A DNA stretch of 64,000 bases from UBA5072 sp041737175 (GCA_041737175.1 JBGSSF010000012.1:1-64000), one strand, 5' to 3'. Positions 17,442-27,337 are shown, numbered from the stretch's first letter. Numbers and translations: made by a program. The notes: generated by a model from the letters alone, not told the origin.

Positions 17442-20102
17442 ATGAGCAGTTCAACAGAAAAACAGGCAGAGATGGAAATTCCCAGCAGGTACAACCCAAG
17501 GCATGTAGAGGATAAGTGGTATAATTACTGGATGGAGCGGAAATTTTTCAAATCGGTTCCTGATGGCAGGGAGCCCTATACCATTGTAATACCTCCGCCT
17601 AATGTGACCGGTGTGCTGCATATGGGCCATATGCTGAACAACACCATCCAGGATATTCTGGTACGGCGGGCCCGCATGCAGGGTAAGAATGCCTGCTGGG
17701 TTCCGGGCACTGACCATGCTTCCATAGCTACAGAAGCAAGAGTTGTGGCCAAACTGAAAAGTGAGGGGATCGATAAGAAGAGTCTCACCAGGGAGGAGTT
17801 CCTAGAGCATGCCTGGGAATGGAGACGTAAACACGGTGATATTATTCTGGAACAGCTCAAGAAACTTGGTGCATCGTGTGACTGGGATCGTACCAGGTTT
17901 ACCATGGACGATGCCATGTCGGAAAGCGTCATCCGGGTATTTGTCGATTTGTTCAACAAAGGGCTTATATACAGGGGAGTGCGAATGGTGAACTGGGATC
18001 CGCAGGCCTTGACAGCGGTATCAGATGAAGAGGTGATTTACCGCGAGGTCAAATCGAAATTATATTACATCCAATACAGGATAAACGGAGAAAAGGATTA
18101 CGTTACCATAGCAACCACCCGTCCGGAAACCATACTGGGTGATACAGCGGTTTGTGTAAATCCAGCGGATACCCGATACAGAAAACTGGTAGGAAAAAAG
18201 GTCTTTGTACCCCTGGTTAACCGGTTGGTGCCCATTATAGAAGATGAATATGTGGATATGGAATTCGGCACGGGTTGTCTTAAGATAACGCCCGCGCATG
18301 ATATCAACGATTATGAAATAGGCATCAAGCACAATCTTCAGAGCATCGATATTTTTAATGAGAATGGCACACTGAGCGAGAAGGCTGTCCTTTTCACGGG
18401 GATTGACCGTTTTAAGGCCAGGGAACTTGTTGTGAGGCAGCTTGAGAAAGAGGGTCTGCTGGCAAGGACGGAGGAATATGTGAATAAGATCGGATACTCC
18501 GAGCGCACGGATGCGGTCATAGAACCCCGGCTTTCATTGCAATGGTTTCTTCGGATGCAGCAATTGGCAGGTCCTGCGCTGGATAATGTCATGAACGACA
18601 CCATCACGCTGTATCCGGCAAAATTCAAAAATTCATACCGGAACTGGATGGAGAATGTCAGGGACTGGTGCATTTCGCGGCAGTTATGGTGGGGACAAAG
18701 AATTCCCGCTTTTTATTATGGGGAAGGACAGGATTATGTTGTGGCTGAAAGTCCCGATAAGGCCCTGGAACTTGTAAGAAAATTACCGGGGATGGAAAAT
18801 ACACAGTTTGCTGACCTCAGGCAGGACGAAGACGTGCTTGATACCTGGTTTTCCTCCTGGTTATGGCCCATCTCGGTATTTGACGGAATTCGTAATCCCG
18901 AAAATCCCGATATTAAATACTATTATCCGACAAATGATCTGATTACAGCGCCGGAAATTATTTTCTTCTGGGTTGCCCGTATGATCATGGCCGGTTACGA
19001 GTACCGGAACGAAAAACCTTTCAGAAATGTATACTTCACGGGGATCGTAAGGGATACAAAGCGGCGCAAGATGTCAAAGTCGCTGGGCAATTCGCCCGAT
19101 CCGCTGCAACTGATCGAGAAGTACAGCGCTGATGGTGTTCGCATCGGTATGCTGTTGTGTTCTCCGGCCGGCAATGATCTATTGTTTGATGAGAGCTTGC
19201 CTGAACAGGGGCGCAACTTTGCCAATAAAATTTGGAATGCTTTCAGACTGGTTAAATCCTGGCAGGTGGATCCGGAGGCAAAAGCGACCCAGGCTTCCGA
19301 GATGGCCATTATCTGGTGTTACGAAAGGCTGAAGCAGGGTGTTCGTGAAATTGAGGAAGCCTTCAACCAGTACCGCATATCGGAAGCACTTATGACTGCG
19401 TATAAACTATTCTGGGACGAATTCTCTTCGTGGTACCTTGAAATCATCAAACCCGAATACCAGAAACCTTTGGACAAACGCACATACCAGGCGACCATTG
19501 AGATATTCGAGGCCATGCTGAGGATCCTCCATCCTTTTATCCCTTTCATCACCGAAGAAATATGGCATCTTCTCAAGGAAAGGCCGCTGGGATTCAGTCT
19601 TATGTATGAAAAGACTCCATCGATAAAACCGGTTGATAAGGAGAAAATAAAATTGTTCGAACAGGTTAAAGAGGTGGTCACCTTTATCAGGAATACCCGG
19701 GTTGAAAAGCAGATCAGCAATAAGGAAAAACTTACCCTCTGCGTTAAGTCAATCGATTATAATGACGATTTTGACCCGGTTATTGTAAAACTGGGAAATC
19801 TGGATGAAATCAGAATGATCTCGGAAAAAGTGGAAGGAGCCGTAAGCTTTATAACAGCCTATGCGGAGTTTTATATTCCGGTTGGCGAATTGCATGATCA
19901 GGAAGGGGAACTTCAAAAGCTCAGGGATGAACTCGACTATACCCGTGGTTTTCTGGAATCAGTAATGCAAAAACTCAGTAATGATAAGTTTGTAAGCCAT
20001 GCCCCGGCCAAAGTGATTGAACTGGAAAACAAGAAAAAGGCTGATGCGGAAACGAAGATCAGGGCGATTGAGGAGAGGATTTTGTCGATGAAAAAATTAT
20101 AG
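17442..20102 (+). CDS. valS: valine--tRNA ligase
   Basis: 886 residues from the ATG at 17442; a longer frame from 17373 would lie upstream of the promoter box. Class I synthetase: the HIGH motif is HMGH in PPNVTGVLHMGHML (~50), the editing domain spans ~190-330 (TTRPETILGDTAV, KITPAHDINDYE), the tungsten/substrate motif follows in DVLDTWFSSWLWP, the KMSKS motif is RRKMSKSLGN (~540), the anticodon-binding domain lies at ~600-760, and a C-terminal coiled coil (~820-886) ends the protein. It charges tRNA-Val and edits mischarged threonine. Length is normal. A perfect palindrome follows its stop. Confidence 0.97.
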   Translation: MSSSTEKQAEMEIPSRYNPRHVEDKWYNYWMERKFFKSVPDGREPYTIVIPPPNVTGVLHMGHMLNNTIQDILVRRARMQGKNACWVPGTDHASIATEARVVAKLKSEGIDKKSLTREEFLEHAWEWRRKHGDIILEQLKKLGASCDWDRTRFTMDDAMSESVIRVFVDLFNKGLIYRGVRMVNWDPQALTAVSDEEVIYREVKSKLYYIQYRINGEKDYVTIATTRPETILGDTAVCVNPADTRYRKLVGKKVFVPLVNRLVPIIEDEYVDMEFGTGCLKITPAHDINDYEIGIKHNLQSIDIFNENGTLSEKAVLFTGIDRFKARELVVRQLEKEGLLARTEEYVNKIGYSERTDAVIEPRLSLQWFLRMQQLAGPALDNVMNDTITLYPAKFKNSYRNWMENVRDWCISRQLWWGQRIPAFYYGEGQDYVVAESPDKALELVRKLPGMENTQFADLRQDEDVLDTWFSSWLWPISVFDGIRNPENPDIKYYYPTNDLITAPEIIFFWVARMIMAGYEYRNEKPFRNVYFTGIVRDTKRRKMSKSLGNSPDPLQLIEKYSADGVRIGMLLCSPAGNDLLFDESLPEQGRNFANKIWNAFRLVKSWQVDPEAKATQASEMAIIWCYERLKQGVREIEEAFNQYRISEALMTAYKLFWDEFSSWYLEIIKPEYQKPLDKRTYQATIEIFEAMLRILHPFIPFITEEIWHLLKERPLGFSLMYEKTPSIKPVDKEKIKLFEQVKEVVTFIRNTRVEKQISNKEKLTLCVKSIDYNDDFDPVIVKLGNLDEIRMISEKVEGAVSFITAYAEFYIPVGELHDQEGELQKLRDELDYTRGFLESVMQKLSNDKFVSHAPAKVIELENKKKADAETKIRAIEERILSMKKL

Positions 20103-20130
20103 GTAGGGACATGCCATGGCATGTCCCTAC
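20103..20130. repeat. perfect 28-nt palindrome at the valS/pdxH junction
   Basis: The half-arm GTAGGGACATGCCA is followed by its exact complement to make a 28-nt palindrome that begins at the base after the valS stop and ends 4 bp before the pdxH stop on the other strand. It has no T-run, so it is not a classic terminator, but a hairpin here could protect both 3' ends. Confidence 0.8.
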
Positions 20131-20134
20131 GGCA

Positions 20135-20773
20135 TCACGGTGCCAGCCGGTAAACTTCCCACATATTGTCATTTCTTGTGTACTCGAACCTGTCGTGCAG
20201 GCGGTTTTCACGGCCTTGCCAGAATTCAACCAATTGCGGTATAAGTTTATAACCTCCCCAGTTCTCTGGTCTTCCTAGAGTTCTGGTCCTGAACATTTCC
20301 AGGTAATCTTTATGCAGGTTTTCCAGATATTCACGGCTTGGAATTCTCTGGCTCTGAGGGGACGACCAGGCACCGATTTTGCTGCCTTCGGGTCTTGCTT
20401 CAAAGTAAGTATCCGATTCCTGCCGGAGCGTCTTAAAGATCTTCCCTTCAATCCTGACCTGTCTTTCAAGCCGCGGCCAGAAAAAAAGCAGGGAACCAAA
20501 AGCATTGGAAGTGAGCTGCACTCCCTTTTTACTTTCGTAATTGGTGAAGAAGGTAAATCCGTCATCATCCAGGCTTTTTAGCAGGACCACGCGGGAAGAA
20601 GGTTTACCATCGGGTGTAGATGTGGAAAGCACCATGGCATTGGGTTCGTCTGCACCGGCGTGTAATGCTTCATTCAGCCAGAACCTGAATTGCACAATCG
20701 GATTGGCATCCAGACTGTCGATCTCAAGCCGGGCAAATTTGTATTCCCTGCGTATGTCGTGTAATTCGCTCAT
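20135..20773 (-). CDS. pdxH: pyridoxamine 5'-phosphate oxidase
   Basis: 212 residues, the usual length. FMN-binding split-barrel enzyme with family motifs: MVLSTSTPDGKPSSRVVLLK (~45-65), FFTNYESKKG (~75), FFWPRLERQVRIEG, the EGSKIGAWSSPQSQ loop and the C-terminal signature EFWQGRENRLHDRFEY. It oxidises pyridoxine or pyridoxamine 5'-phosphate to pyridoxal 5'-phosphate, and so provides the cofactor of the aminotransferase at 15624, among others. Convergent with valS. Confidence 0.96.
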   Translation of the reverse strand: MSELHDIRREYKFARLEIDSLDANPIVQFRFWLNEALHAGADEPNAMVLSTSTPDGKPSSRVVLLKSLDDDGFTFFTNYESKKGVQLTSNAFGSLLFFWPRLERQVRIEGKIFKTLRQESDTYFEARPEGSKIGAWSSPQSQRIPSREYLENLHKDYLEMFRTRTLGRPENWGGYKLIPQLVEFWQGRENRLHDRFEYTRNDNMWEVYRLAP

Positions 20774-20792
20774 ATAAAGTTATCTGATTTCT

Positions 20793-20833
20793 ACAATCTA
20801 CAATCTGCAATCTGCAATCTGCAATCTGCAATC
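20793..20833. repeat. six 7-bp tandem repeats (RCAATCT)
   Basis: Two ACAATCT units and then four GCAATCT-type units (last one partial) run head to tail between the pdxH start and the stop of the upstream YihY-type gene. They fill most of the 71-bp gap. Confidence 0.85.
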
Positions 20834-20844
20834 GGAATAACACT

Positions 20845-21789
20845 TCAGATGACCGTTGGTTCAAGTTTTTTATTTCTGGCGTTCCGGATACTGGCGTTCA
20901 GTTCGAAACCTGCGAGCAGGGCCATGGCATTGAAATTCATCCACAGCATGATGGCAATGAGGGTTCCGATTGATCCGTAAAAGCGGTTGAAAGGGGCGAA
21001 ATGGTTCACGAAATAGGAGAAAGCCAGGGAAGTTATTATCGAAAGAAAGGTGGCCAGCGTGGATCCGGGTGTAAACAGGCGCCATTTCGTCTTCCTGGCC
21101 GGGGCCCAATAATACAGGAAAGAAATTGCCAGAAAAGTCAGTGCAAGAATGATGATCCATTTGCCGGTCATTAAAAGGACATAGGTGGTGTAAGCCTTGA
21201 TGATTCCCTCCGAATAGAGGTACCTGACTCCCATGTTGGAAAATGATAGCAACAATATAGCAATGGTCAGGATTATAAAGAGAATGATAAATAATACCAC
21301 CGATATCAGGCGGCTTTCATACCAGCGTGGTGATATGATGGTGTGATATGTTGCATTGAAAGCCTCAATGATTCCGTTAAGCCCCTTCAGAATAAAAAAC
21401 AGGGTGAGCAGAAATCCAAAAATCTGCAACCCGTGATGCTTTTGAAAAATTTCTCCAAGCACTGATTCTAAGACGAGATAGGAATTTTCGGGAATGATGT
21501 CCACCAAAATATCGAGCAGGTCGGACTGGAAATTACGAATCGGCATATAGGGAATAAGACCCAGCAGAAATATAACAGCCGGACCCAAAGCGAGCAGAAA
21601 ATTGAATGCAATGGAGGTAGCTCTAATGTTCAATGATCCTTTCATGAGCCCCTGGAAATACAGGGTTACCACCTCATGAAAGCTTAATCCCCTTGATCCC
21701 GGGAATCTGATTCTTTTACAGCGATCACCGAGTTTATGGATCTCCTTGTTTAATATTTTATAGGTATATGTGTGCTGGTCCGGACTCAT
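20845..21789 (-). CDS. YihY/BrkB family inner-membrane protein
   Basis: 314 residues with about six hydrophobic helices and the family blocks FNFLLALGPAVIFLLGLIPYMP, LQIFGFLLTLFFILKGLNGIIEAFNATYH, PGSTLATFLSIITSLAFSYFVNHFAPFNRFYGSIGTLIAIMLWMNFNAMALLAG. This is the UPF0761/YihY family of inner-membrane proteins; it was long mislabelled ribonuclease BN and its activity is not established. It overlaps the 3' end of nadC by 32 bp in another frame, so the two are translationally coupled. Confidence 0.88.
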   Translation of the reverse strand: MSPDQHTYTYKILNKEIHKLGDRCKRIRFPGSRGLSFHEVVTLYFQGLMKGSLNIRATSIAFNFLLALGPAVIFLLGLIPYMPIRNFQSDLLDILVDIIPENSYLVLESVLGEIFQKHHGLQIFGFLLTLFFILKGLNGIIEAFNATYHTIISPRWYESRLISVVLFIILFIILTIAILLLSFSNMGVRYLYSEGIIKAYTTYVLLMTGKWIIILALTFLAISFLYYWAPARKTKWRLFTPGSTLATFLSIITSLAFSYFVNHFAPFNRFYGSIGTLIAIMLWMNFNAMALLAGFELNASIRNARNKKLEPTVI

Positions 21790-22642
21790 CAGGCTTATAA
21801 TTTAAGGCCTTGAGACTCAGGTCAAGGCTTTTTATATGATGGGTGAGTGCCCCTACGGATACAAAATCAACACCACATACTGCATAATCCCTGATATTTT
21901 CCAGGGTGATTCCGCCTGATGACTCGGTTTCGTAACGTCCGGCAATGATTTCCACGGCCTTTTGAGTATTTTCAACGGTGAAATTGTCCAGCATGATCCG
22001 GTCGATCCCGCCCATATCAAGAATAATCCGTACATCATCGAGATTGCGGGCCTCAATCTCAATGGCAAGGTTCCTGCCGGTTTTTTTCAGATATTCTTTT
22101 GTACGCTGAATGGCATGAGGTATGCCACCAGCAAAATCAATATGATTATCCTTGATCAGGATCATATCAAATAATCCAAACCTGTGATTGAGACCTCCTC
22201 CGATCTTTACCGCCTCTTTTTCAAGCATGCGCATACCTGGAGTTGTTTTTCGTGTATCCAGTACCCTGGTTTTCAGACCGTTGAGCCGGTCAACATATTG
22301 CCTGGTAGTGGTGGCAATGCCACTCATTCGCTGCATGATATTGAGCACAAGTCTTTCGGCCTTCAGGAGAACGTGTATTCTGCTTTCTGCCATGAATGCA
22401 ACATCAGGCGGAGCTACATGGTCCCCGTCGTGTTTGAAGATTTCCAGTCTGACGTCCGGATCAAGCCGGGTAAAAATTCTGACAGCCATATTTACCCCGG
22501 CCAGGATACCTTCCTCCTTGATCAACAATTGGGCTTTACCGACAGCCTGATCAGGGATACAGGCCAGTGAAGTATGATCACCATCACCTAAATCTTCATT
22601 TAAGGCATTTTCAATGAATTGGTCGATATAGTTAATCGGCAT
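21758..22642 (-). CDS. nadC: nicotinate-nucleotide pyrophosphorylase (carboxylating)
   Basis: About 294 residues from the ATG at 22642 (MPINYIDQF); an in-frame TTG four codons upstream is less likely. Quinolinate phosphoribosyltransferase motifs: EDLGDGDHTS (~15), LNIMQRMSGIATTTRQYV (~100), VLDTRKTTPGMRMLEKEAVKIGGGLNHRFGLFDMILIKDNHI (~130-170), IDRIMLDNF and ESSGGITLENI (~245). It makes nicotinate mononucleotide from quinolinate and PRPP in NAD synthesis. nadA and nadB are not in the window. It overlaps the DUF4783 gene upstream by about 11 bp. Confidence 0.95.
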   Translation of the reverse strand: MPINYIDQFIENALNEDLGDGDHTSLACIPDQAVGKAQLLIKEEGILAGVNMAVRIFTRLDPDVRLEIFKHDGDHVAPPDVAFMAESRIHVLLKAERLVLNIMQRMSGIATTTRQYVDRLNGLKTRVLDTRKTTPGMRMLEKEAVKIGGGLNHRFGLFDMILIKDNHIDFAGGIPHAIQRTKEYLKKTGRNLAIEIEARNLDDVRIILDMGGIDRIMLDNFTVENTQKAVEIIAGRYETESSGGITLENIRDYAVCGVDFVSVGALTHHIKSLDLSLKALNYKPDESGPAHIYL

Positions 22643-23051
22643 TTTCCTCTTCAAAACGAAGTTGATGAATATAGGGTTTACTTTCCCTTTGTTTGATCAA
22701 CAGAGTCACCCTGAAATTCCCGGTGGAAGTAATGAGGTTTCCAATGGCATATTGTGAACCCTCTTTTCCGCCCTTATGCAGGATAACGAAATTGGATGGC
22801 ACATGTTTTGCAAAGAAATTTTTAACAATCAGTTCTGCCTGCTGACTGCTGTATATATCTGTCTGACCTGGAATGGCAAGTTCTATGCTGGTATTGAAAA
22901 ATTTGGATAGCTCAACGGAATTGCCTGACTTCAAAGCATCAACCATGCCCTGCGGAATATCTCCCGGGGCTGAGGCGCTGACTCTCACAGCAATGGAAAA
23001 GATCAGGGGTATCAAGGCCAGCACTCTTTTGAAACGGTTGATTTTCAACAT
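22632..23051 (-). CDS. DUF4783 exported protein
   Basis: About 139 residues from the ATG at 23051. Earlier in-frame ATGs lie at 23069 and 23108, the last almost on top of the predicted transcription start. A signal peptide (to VSASA) is followed by a DUF4783 domain: GMVDALKSGNSVELSKFFNTSIELAIPGQTDIYSSQQAELIVKNFF, an NTF2-like fold common in Bacteroidota, of unknown role, located in the periplasm. It heads the operon DUF4783-nadC-YihY. Confidence 0.83.
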   Translation of the reverse strand: MLKINRFKRVLALIPLIFSIAVRVSASAPGDIPQGMVDALKSGNSVELSKFFNTSIELAIPGQTDIYSSQQAELIVKNFFAKHVPSNFVILHKGGKEGSQYAIGNLITSTGNFRVTLLIKQRESKPYIHQLRFEEENAD

Positions 23052-23115
23052 GGTGTTTATCGCGCTCATGTCAAAATAAAAAGTATTTTTGAATAATGAT
23101 AAAACCATTAGTTCA

Positions 23116-23123
23116 CAAATTTA
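23116..23123 (-). promoter_or_regulatory. -7 promoter box for the DUF4783-nadC-YihY operon
   Basis: CAAATTTA on the plus strand reads TAAATTTG on the minus strand, matching TAnnTTTG. It lies 47-72 bp before the likely ATGs at 23069/23051. Confidence 0.5.
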
Positions 23124-23190
23124 ATTATTTAATTCAATTATGATGATGGATCAAAATCCGGGCCAACTATTCTCTTAAATTTTTTTTTTC

Positions 23191-23664
23191 ATGAAGATCA
23201 GCATCATTACTCTGGGAGCTACTCAGGAATCTTATTTGAAGGAAGGGATTGCTTTGTATGAGAAAAGGATCAGGCATTATGTACCCTTTGAATTGATTTA
23301 CCTGAATGAGCCACGTAATATGAAAAGCCAGCCTGAGAGTGTGCTCAAGGAACATGAAGGGAAAATACTGCTGTCGGCTCTTGAAAAAACAGATCAATCT
23401 GTATTGCTCGATGTGGAAGGTAAACAGATGGATTCTGTTGCCTTTTCGGCTTTCATACAAAGAGCCATGAATATGGGAACACGGAACCTGGGATTTATCA
23501 TTGGCGGGGCTTTTGGTTTTTCAAAGGAAGTTTATCAGGAAGTACCCGAGAGATTGTCTTTATCGTGCATGACTTTCTCCCATCAGCTTGTCAGGCTTGT
23601 ATTTCTTGAACAGCTTTACCGGGCTTTTACCATAATCCGGGGAGAACCTTATCATCATACCTGA
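23191..23664 (+). CDS. rlmH: 23S rRNA pseudouridine1915 N3-methyltransferase
   Basis: 157 residues, the normal length. SPOUT-fold methyltransferase: MKISIITLG at the start, the SAM-binding knot with LDVEGKQMDS and FIIGGAFGFSKEV (~100-112), and the conserved end LSLSCMTFSHQLVRLVFLEQLYRAFTIIRGEPYHH. It methylates N3 of pseudouridine 1915 in helix 69 of 23S rRNA, in assembled 70S ribosomes. It is transcribed toward the histidine kinase 34 bp downstream. Confidence 0.97.
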   Translation: MKISIITLGATQESYLKEGIALYEKRIRHYVPFELIYLNEPRNMKSQPESVLKEHEGKILLSALEKTDQSVLLDVEGKQMDSVAFSAFIQRAMNMGTRNLGFIIGGAFGFSKEVYQEVPERLSLSCMTFSHQLVRLVFLEQLYRAFTIIRGEPYHHT

Positions 23665-23698
23665 TTGTGTTTGATAACTAAATTCGAAGGATGTCTCT

Positions 23699-26600
23699 AT
23701 GAATACCAGTAAATACATTGCGATATTTCTGACATTACTGATGATCACAATGGGGATCAATGTCATATTGGACAACTGGCATTTCAAAGAAAGCGATCAC
23801 AGAAGACTGCAAAAAGAAATCGATAAAAAATTCCTTCAAACGGATCGCATATTTAAGAAATTGCAGGATAACAACTGGCAATTAAATGCACAGGTGCCTG
23901 ACGACAAAGGCATTACCATGGTGGTTTACCACAACGACAGCCTGATTTACTGGTCGGATAATACCATGAGCTTTAAACCTTTTGAGCAGTTTGAACTGAC
24001 CGGAAAGCGTTTTGATTCTATTTCTAATGGGTGGTATGTAATCAAGACCTATCGAATGGATTCCATAAAGGCTTACGGGTTGATACTGGTAAAATCGCAA
24101 TATCCCTATGAGAATGAATTCATGATCAGTGGCTTTCACCCCGACCTGAAGCTGCCGACTTCAACGAAACTTCTTACCGTTGCCCAGCCGGGGTCCTTTG
24201 CAATTCATGACTGGGAGGGTATTTATTTGTTCTCAATCAAATTCAGCATCAGTGAACTCAGGTATTCGCGGCTGGAAAAATTACTGATCCCTGTTCTGAT
24301 ATTTTTGTTGATCATTGCGTTCCTGCTGCTTATTCACAACATCCTGGGCAGGATCAAAAAACCGGGACTGAAAAACGCTCTTTTATGGATGATGATCGCA
24401 TTCTTTGCATTGCTGAGGTGGATTCAGTACAGGTACCATGTTCCTTCCGATCTCTATAACCTTGAATTATTCGGTCCCGTACCCTTCGCAAAATCTACCA
24501 TTTTGCCTTCTCTGGGAGACGTCTTCACAAATACAATACTGGTTCTTTATATTGTGTTGGAATTCACCCTGGGATTCAGGTTTCCGAAGTTTCTGAATAA
24601 AGAAAAAAAGTCGGGTCCTAATACAGCCATTGTGCTGATGATGATCGTTCTGACCGGTTTCTTCCTCTATACCCATTTCATTCTGTCGAACCTGATCCTG
24701 CATTCAACGATCAATTTTGAATTTTACAAAGCTGCCAGCGTCAGTGTTTATACATTTATCGGACTGCTTATAACGGCCATGCATTTCGGCGCATTGCTTT
24801 TGCTCAACAATTATTTACTTTCACTATGCAAGGATAGCTGTGATTTGAGCAAACTGATCCTTACCTTTATTCTCGTAAGTTCCTTGGTGCTTATTCCGGC
24901 ATACCTGCTGAATTTCGGATTTGACTACGTTTCACACCTGGCCTTTATGGTGATGTTTGCGGCCCTGGCTGTCCTTCATTACCGCAGGATACCGGTGGGT
25001 AATTTCACCACCATGGCTTTTGTTGTTATCTTTTTCTCCTCCTACTCGGTTTACCTGTTTAATCATTATGCGAAACAGAAACTGATGAATAACATGAAGG
25101 TCATGGCAGAAAATCTGGGAGCACAACATGATCCTGTTGCAGAATACTTGCTTGAGGGTATCAGTGACAGGCTTAGCCAGGATAAGACGCTCAGTAATTT
25201 TATGTTTAACTGGTCGATCAGCGATGAACAGATCCATGACTATCTTCAAAGCAAATACTTTAATGGCTTTTGGGGAAAGTACAAGCTGCTTTTTGAAGAC
25301 TGTTATCCCAGTAAGGAACTTTACGACGGCGATACGCTGAAGAACTGCTATGATTTTTATAACAGGCGGCTGGAAGAGGGTAAAAGCATGCAACTGCCCC
25401 GGTCCAGGTTTTATTTTCTCGACCTCCAGAACGGAAGAATCAATTACCTGGGCTGGATAACTTATAAACACCCCACCAGGAATATCGAGGTTTCCTTGTT
25501 CCTCGAACTGGAATCGAGGTTGGTTGCCGAGGAACTGGGTTTCCCGGAGTTGCTGCTTGATAAGAAATACAAGGAGAACCGGTTACTGACAGAGTATTCT
25601 TATGCCAAATATTATAAAAATCAACTGCTGGCCCAATCCGGAACCTTCCAGTACAGTCTCGATCTGAATACCTATAAAGGAAAACCTGTCAAATTCGAAG
25701 GCTATGACCACATCATATATTATCTTACCAAAGACAATGTGGTAATGGTGAGCAAACCGGCCACCACATTCTTTAATCGGCTGATATCATTTTCCTACAT
25801 CTTTTTATTCAATTATATAATTGTATTAATCATCATTGGCATCCGGAATTTTTCGAAACTGGGCGGTGACATAAAATTCAACTTTAAGAATAAGATCCAG
25901 CTTTCCATCATTGCCATATTATTCCTGTCACTCATCCTGGTTGGCGGAGGCACAATTTATTTCAGCATTCAGCAATACCAGAAAAAGCAACTCGACCTGC
26001 TCAGCGAAAAAATCCAGTCGGTATATATTGAACTGGATCGCATGCTTGCTTACCTGCCCAACAAGATCAGCCCTTACCAGAAAGGTGATGGTTTTGACAA
26101 CCTGGAACAACTGCTGATCAAGTTTTCAGATATTTTTTATTCCGACATCAATTTGTATGATCCCGATGGAAATCTGCTGGCTACCTCCCGGTCTGAAATA
26201 TTCAGCAAGGGAATACTGGGCGAGAAGATGGATCCTTTGGCGTACAGTAAAATGGTGAAAGAAAGACAGGCTGAATTCATCCATCGTGAAACAATAGGAA
26301 AACTGAGCTTTTTATCGGTATATGTTCCTTTCGTGAATGTCGAGAATAAACTGCTTGCCTATCTTAATCTGCCTTATTTTACCAAGCAGAATGTTTTAAG
26401 AAATGATGTTACAACGCTCGTGGTGGCCATTGTAAATATTTATGTGTTGCTGATTTTGCTCACCATTGCCATGGCCGTCCTTATATCCAACCAGATAACC
26501 CGGCCTTTACGGATGATCCAGCAAAAGTTCAGCCAGATAAAGATCGGCAGGAAGAATGAAGAAATCATTTACAAAGGGCATGATGAAATTGCAGGATTGG

Positions 26601-27337
26601 TTTACGAGTACAACCGGATGGTGAAAGAACTTGTGAAAAGCGTGGAGATGTTATCACGGTCAGAACGTGAAAGCGCATGGCGTGAAATGGCCAAACAAAT
26701 CGCCCACGAGATCAAGAATCCGCTCACGCCCATGAAACTGAGTGTGCAGCATTTACTCCGTTCATGGAAAGACAACAAGGAGAATTTCGATGAGAATCTT
26801 GAAAAAGTTACACACACGCTGATCGAACAGATCGATAACCTTTCCTTTATCGCTTCGGAGTTCAGCAATTTTGCGAAAATGCCCAAGGCATTCAATGAAG
26901 GGATCAATATCGTGGATAAGATCAGGAACTCCCTCAATCTTTTTGCCAACACCGAAAATGTTGACTTTGTTTTTGAACATGAGAGTGAAGATATATTAGT
27001 ATTTGCTGATAAGGAGCAGTTGTCTAGGGTGTTTATCAATTTGTTGAAGAATGCCATCCAATCTATCCCGGAAAACCGGCATGGCAAGGTGGGAATCAGC
27101 CTGGTACTGAACGGTAAAATGGTGCGTGTAAGCATTACCGACAATGGAAAGGGTATACCCGAAGATCTTCAGGGTAAGCTGTTTACGCCAAGTTTTACGA
27201 CCAAATCCAGTGGAATGGGATTGGGTTTGTCGATCGTAAAGAATATTATTGAATCTTTTGGAGGGAGTATTACGTTTAACACAAAAGTCAACCACGGCAC
27301 GACTTTCATTTTTGAACTGCCGGTTCATCATTTGTAA
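23699..27337 (+). CDS. large membrane histidine kinase, NtrY-like
   Basis: 1212 residues. An N-terminal helix, an extracytoplasmic region (~25-190), a block of about eight helices (~195-470), further extracytoplasmic segments, a last helix (~905-930), HAMP (~930-985), HisKA with the phospho-acceptor His in AHEIKNPLTP (~1003), and HATPase_c with N (LLKNAIQS), G1 (DNGKGIP), F (TPSFTTK) and G2 (GMGLGLS) boxes. The AHEIKNPLTPMKLS H-box and layout resemble NtrY-like kinases, here with unusually long sensor regions. No response regulator gene is next to it, so its partner lies outside this window. The signal sensed is unknown. Confidence 0.88.
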   Translation: MNTSKYIAIFLTLLMITMGINVILDNWHFKESDHRRLQKEIDKKFLQTDRIFKKLQDNNWQLNAQVPDDKGITMVVYHNDSLIYWSDNTMSFKPFEQFELTGKRFDSISNGWYVIKTYRMDSIKAYGLILVKSQYPYENEFMISGFHPDLKLPTSTKLLTVAQPGSFAIHDWEGIYLFSIKFSISELRYSRLEKLLIPVLIFLLIIAFLLLIHNILGRIKKPGLKNALLWMMIAFFALLRWIQYRYHVPSDLYNLELFGPVPFAKSTILPSLGDVFTNTILVLYIVLEFTLGFRFPKFLNKEKKSGPNTAIVLMMIVLTGFFLYTHFILSNLILHSTINFEFYKAASVSVYTFIGLLITAMHFGALLLLNNYLLSLCKDSCDLSKLILTFILVSSLVLIPAYLLNFGFDYVSHLAFMVMFAALAVLHYRRIPVGNFTTMAFVVIFFSSYSVYLFNHYAKQKLMNNMKVMAENLGAQHDPVAEYLLEGISDRLSQDKTLSNFMFNWSISDEQIHDYLQSKYFNGFWGKYKLLFEDCYPSKELYDGDTLKNCYDFYNRRLEEGKSMQLPRSRFYFLDLQNGRINYLGWITYKHPTRNIEVSLFLELESRLVAEELGFPELLLDKKYKENRLLTEYSYAKYYKNQLLAQSGTFQYSLDLNTYKGKPVKFEGYDHIIYYLTKDNVVMVSKPATTFFNRLISFSYIFLFNYIIVLIIIGIRNFSKLGGDIKFNFKNKIQLSIIAILFLSLILVGGGTIYFSIQQYQKKQLDLLSEKIQSVYIELDRMLAYLPNKISPYQKGDGFDNLEQLLIKFSDIFYSDINLYDPDGNLLATSRSEIFSKGILGEKMDPLAYSKMVKERQAEFIHRETIGKLSFLSVYVPFVNVENKLLAYLNLPYFTKQNVLRNDVTTLVVAIVNIYVLLILLTIAMAVLISNQITRPLRMIQQKFSQIKIGRKNEEIIYKGHDEIAGLVYEYNRMVKELVKSVEMLSRSERESAWREMAKQIAHEIKNPLTPMKLSVQHLLRSWKDNKENFDENLEKVTHTLIEQIDNLSFIASEFSNFAKMPKAFNEGINIVDKIRNSLNLFANTENVDFVFEHESEDILVFADKEQLSRVFINLLKNAIQSIPENRHGKVGISLVLNGKMVRVSITDNGKGIPEDLQGKLFTPSFTTKSSGMGLGLSIVKNIIESFGGSITFNTKVNHGTTFIFELPVHHL

